NCBI RefSeq assembly: GCF_900090315.1
Contig: NZ_FMHZ01000002.1
Location: forward strand, 1,714,501 to 1,778,500
Reading direction: 5' to 3'
DNA length: 64,000 nt
Source: Micromonospora citrea
GTDB lineage: Bacteria; Actinomycetota; Actinomycetes; Mycobacteriales; Micromonosporaceae
A program made the position numbers and the translations under genes. The notes under the pieces are model-generated. The model ran no database searches, was not told the DNA's origin, and was given only the letters and a program-made list of their open reading frames with translations. This document shows positions 63,260-64,000 of the stretch, piece after piece; position 1 is the stretch's first letter, and every line of letters starts with the position of its first letter.

Positions 63260-63478
63260 TCACTCGGCGTACGAGTCGTAGATCTCCTTGCACTTCGGGC
63301 AGACCGGCGAGCCGGGCTTCGCGGCCTTGGTCACCGGGAACGTCTCCCCACAGAGCGCGACGACGAAGGTGCCCATGACGGCACTCTCGGCGATCTTCTC
63401 CTTGCGCACGTAGTGGAACATTTCGGGACCGGTGTCGGCGTCCTTCAGCTCCGGACGCTCGAGTACCTGTGTGCTCAC
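63260..63478 (-). CDS. DUF3039 zinc-ribbon-like protein, 72 aa
   Basis: Small protein with [20 protein letters not shown] and a C-terminal metal site: a Cys in VVALCGETF and CPKC near the end. The DUF3039 family is conserved in actinobacteria and unknown in function. GTG 63478 is chosen over the upstream TTG because GGAGGTG lies directly before it. Confidence 0.9.
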   Translation of the reverse strand: MSTQVLERPELKDADTGPEMFHYVRKEKIAESAVMGTFVVALCGETFPVTKAAKPGSPVCPKCKEIYDSYAE

Positions 63479-63552
63479 TTCTGCACCTCCGACCGACAAG
63501 TCTGGCAGGTCAACGCGGTCCGGTCCACTTCAGGCCACCCGGAGGGACGCCG

Positions 63553-63558
63553 TACGGT
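63553..63558 (+). promoter_or_regulatory. Leaderless -10 element for psuG
   Basis: TACGGT, six bases before GTG 63565. Confidence 0.6.
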
Positions 63559-63564
63559 GGTGAC

Positions 63565-64000
63565 GTGACCGACTTTCACATCCACTACGGCACCGAGGTG
63601 GCCGAGGCGCTGCGCGAAGGACGCCCCGTGGTCGCCCTGGAGAGCACGATCGTCTCGCACGGCCTTCCCCGGCCCGACAACCTGCGGGTGGCCCGGCAGA
63701 TCGAGCAGGCGGTCCGGGACGCGGGCGCGGTCCCGGCGACGATCGGCATGGTCGACGGCCGGCTCGTGGTGGGCCTGGACGACGCGGAGCTGACCCGGCT
63801 CGCCACCGTCGACGGGGTCGCCAAGCTCTCCGTACGCGATCTCGCCGTGGCGGCCGCGACCGGCGCGGACGGCGCCACGACGGTGGCCGCGACCAGCGCG
63901 GTGGCCGCCGCCGCCGGGATCGGCGTGTTCGCCACCGGTGGCCTCGGCGGCGTGCACCGGGAGGCGGCGCAGACCTTCGACGAGTCGGCCGACCTGGTCA
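63565..64000 (+). CDS. psuG: Pseudouridine-5'-phosphate glycosidase (3' end outside window)
   Basis: About 145 residues visible of roughly 300. PsuG reversibly splits pseudouridine 5'-phosphate into uracil and ribose 5-phosphate. Motifs: [20 protein letters not shown] (catalytic region), [31 protein letters not shown], and [16 protein letters not shown] 63565 fits leaderless spacing. A pfkB-type pseudouridine kinase, usually next to it, is expected beyond the window edge. Confidence 0.93.
   Translation, partial: MTDFHIHYGTEVAEALREGRPVVALESTIVSHGLPRPDNLRVARQIEQAVRDAGAVPATIGMVDGRLVVGLDDAELTRLATVDGVAKLSVRDLAVAAATGADGATTVAATSAVAAAAGIGVFATGGLGGVHREAAQTFDESADLV

Overview
The window is a high-GC actinomycete chromosome segment. 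Three things suggest Micromonosporaceae, probably Micromonospora or a close relative: very strong G/C bias at third codon positions, many GTG starts, and families such as DUF3000, DUF3039, DUF3093, DUF3159, DUF3710, DUF4193 and an Ala/Lys-rich primary sigma factor. The genus is inferred. I saw no tRNA or rRNA genes, transposases, integrases or CRISPR arrays.

Layout. 0-5 kb: two large FtsX-type ABC permeases (the first cut by the window edge) and a small membrane protein with an L7/L12-like tail. 5.7-7.2 kb: divergent LigD-type polymerase and msrB. 7.3-13.7 kb: accessory block with two lytic polysaccharide monooxygenases, a DUF305-like lipoprotein, a lone CBM48 protein, a metallothionein-like protein, and a MarR-controlled EamA exporter/oxidoreductase pair. 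13.8-17.0 kb: hemE-hemY-hemQ, the coproporphyrin-dependent heme branch. 17.2-25 kb: DUF3000, a membrane-anchored serine protease with a coiled-coil partner, ribonuclease D, and the fadA-fadB beta-oxidation pair. 25-43 kb: mostly lineage-specific envelope and regulatory genes. These are two Pro-rich membrane paralogues, a tandem VOC pair behind a short upstream ORF, a two-component system, a C39-like protein, two beta-propeller paralogues, three large GT-C-like membrane paralogues with a lipoprotein, and a VOC/AraC pair. 43-60 kb: dxs, anmK, an RNA methyltransferase, an APC permease, two TrkA-type proteins, DUF3159, an OB-fold protein, DUF3710, dut, DUF3093, DUF4193, a Cei-like protein, suhB and the primary sigma factor. 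60-64 kb: a DUF7455 protein, a DEAH helicase, a TRIC-type channel, DUF3039 and the start of psuG.

The conserved genes lie in the same order as the M. tuberculosis interval from msrB (Rv2674) to sigA (Rv2703), as I recall that map, with accessory blocks inserted.

Three regulatory themes stand out. (1) At least ten genes start six bases after a TANNNT -10 hexamer and lack a Shine-Dalgarno sequence, so they are probably leaderless. (2) A 59-bp tandem duplication between a response regulator and its histidine kinase has made two identical 20-codon mini-ORFs, linked to each other and to both genes by 4-base GTGA overlaps. (3) The tandem VOC genes are preceded by a 13-codon ORF and by mutually exclusive RNA pairings, one of which covers the VOC ribosome-binding site. 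Intergenic long-arm palindromes of at least two sequence families are also present.
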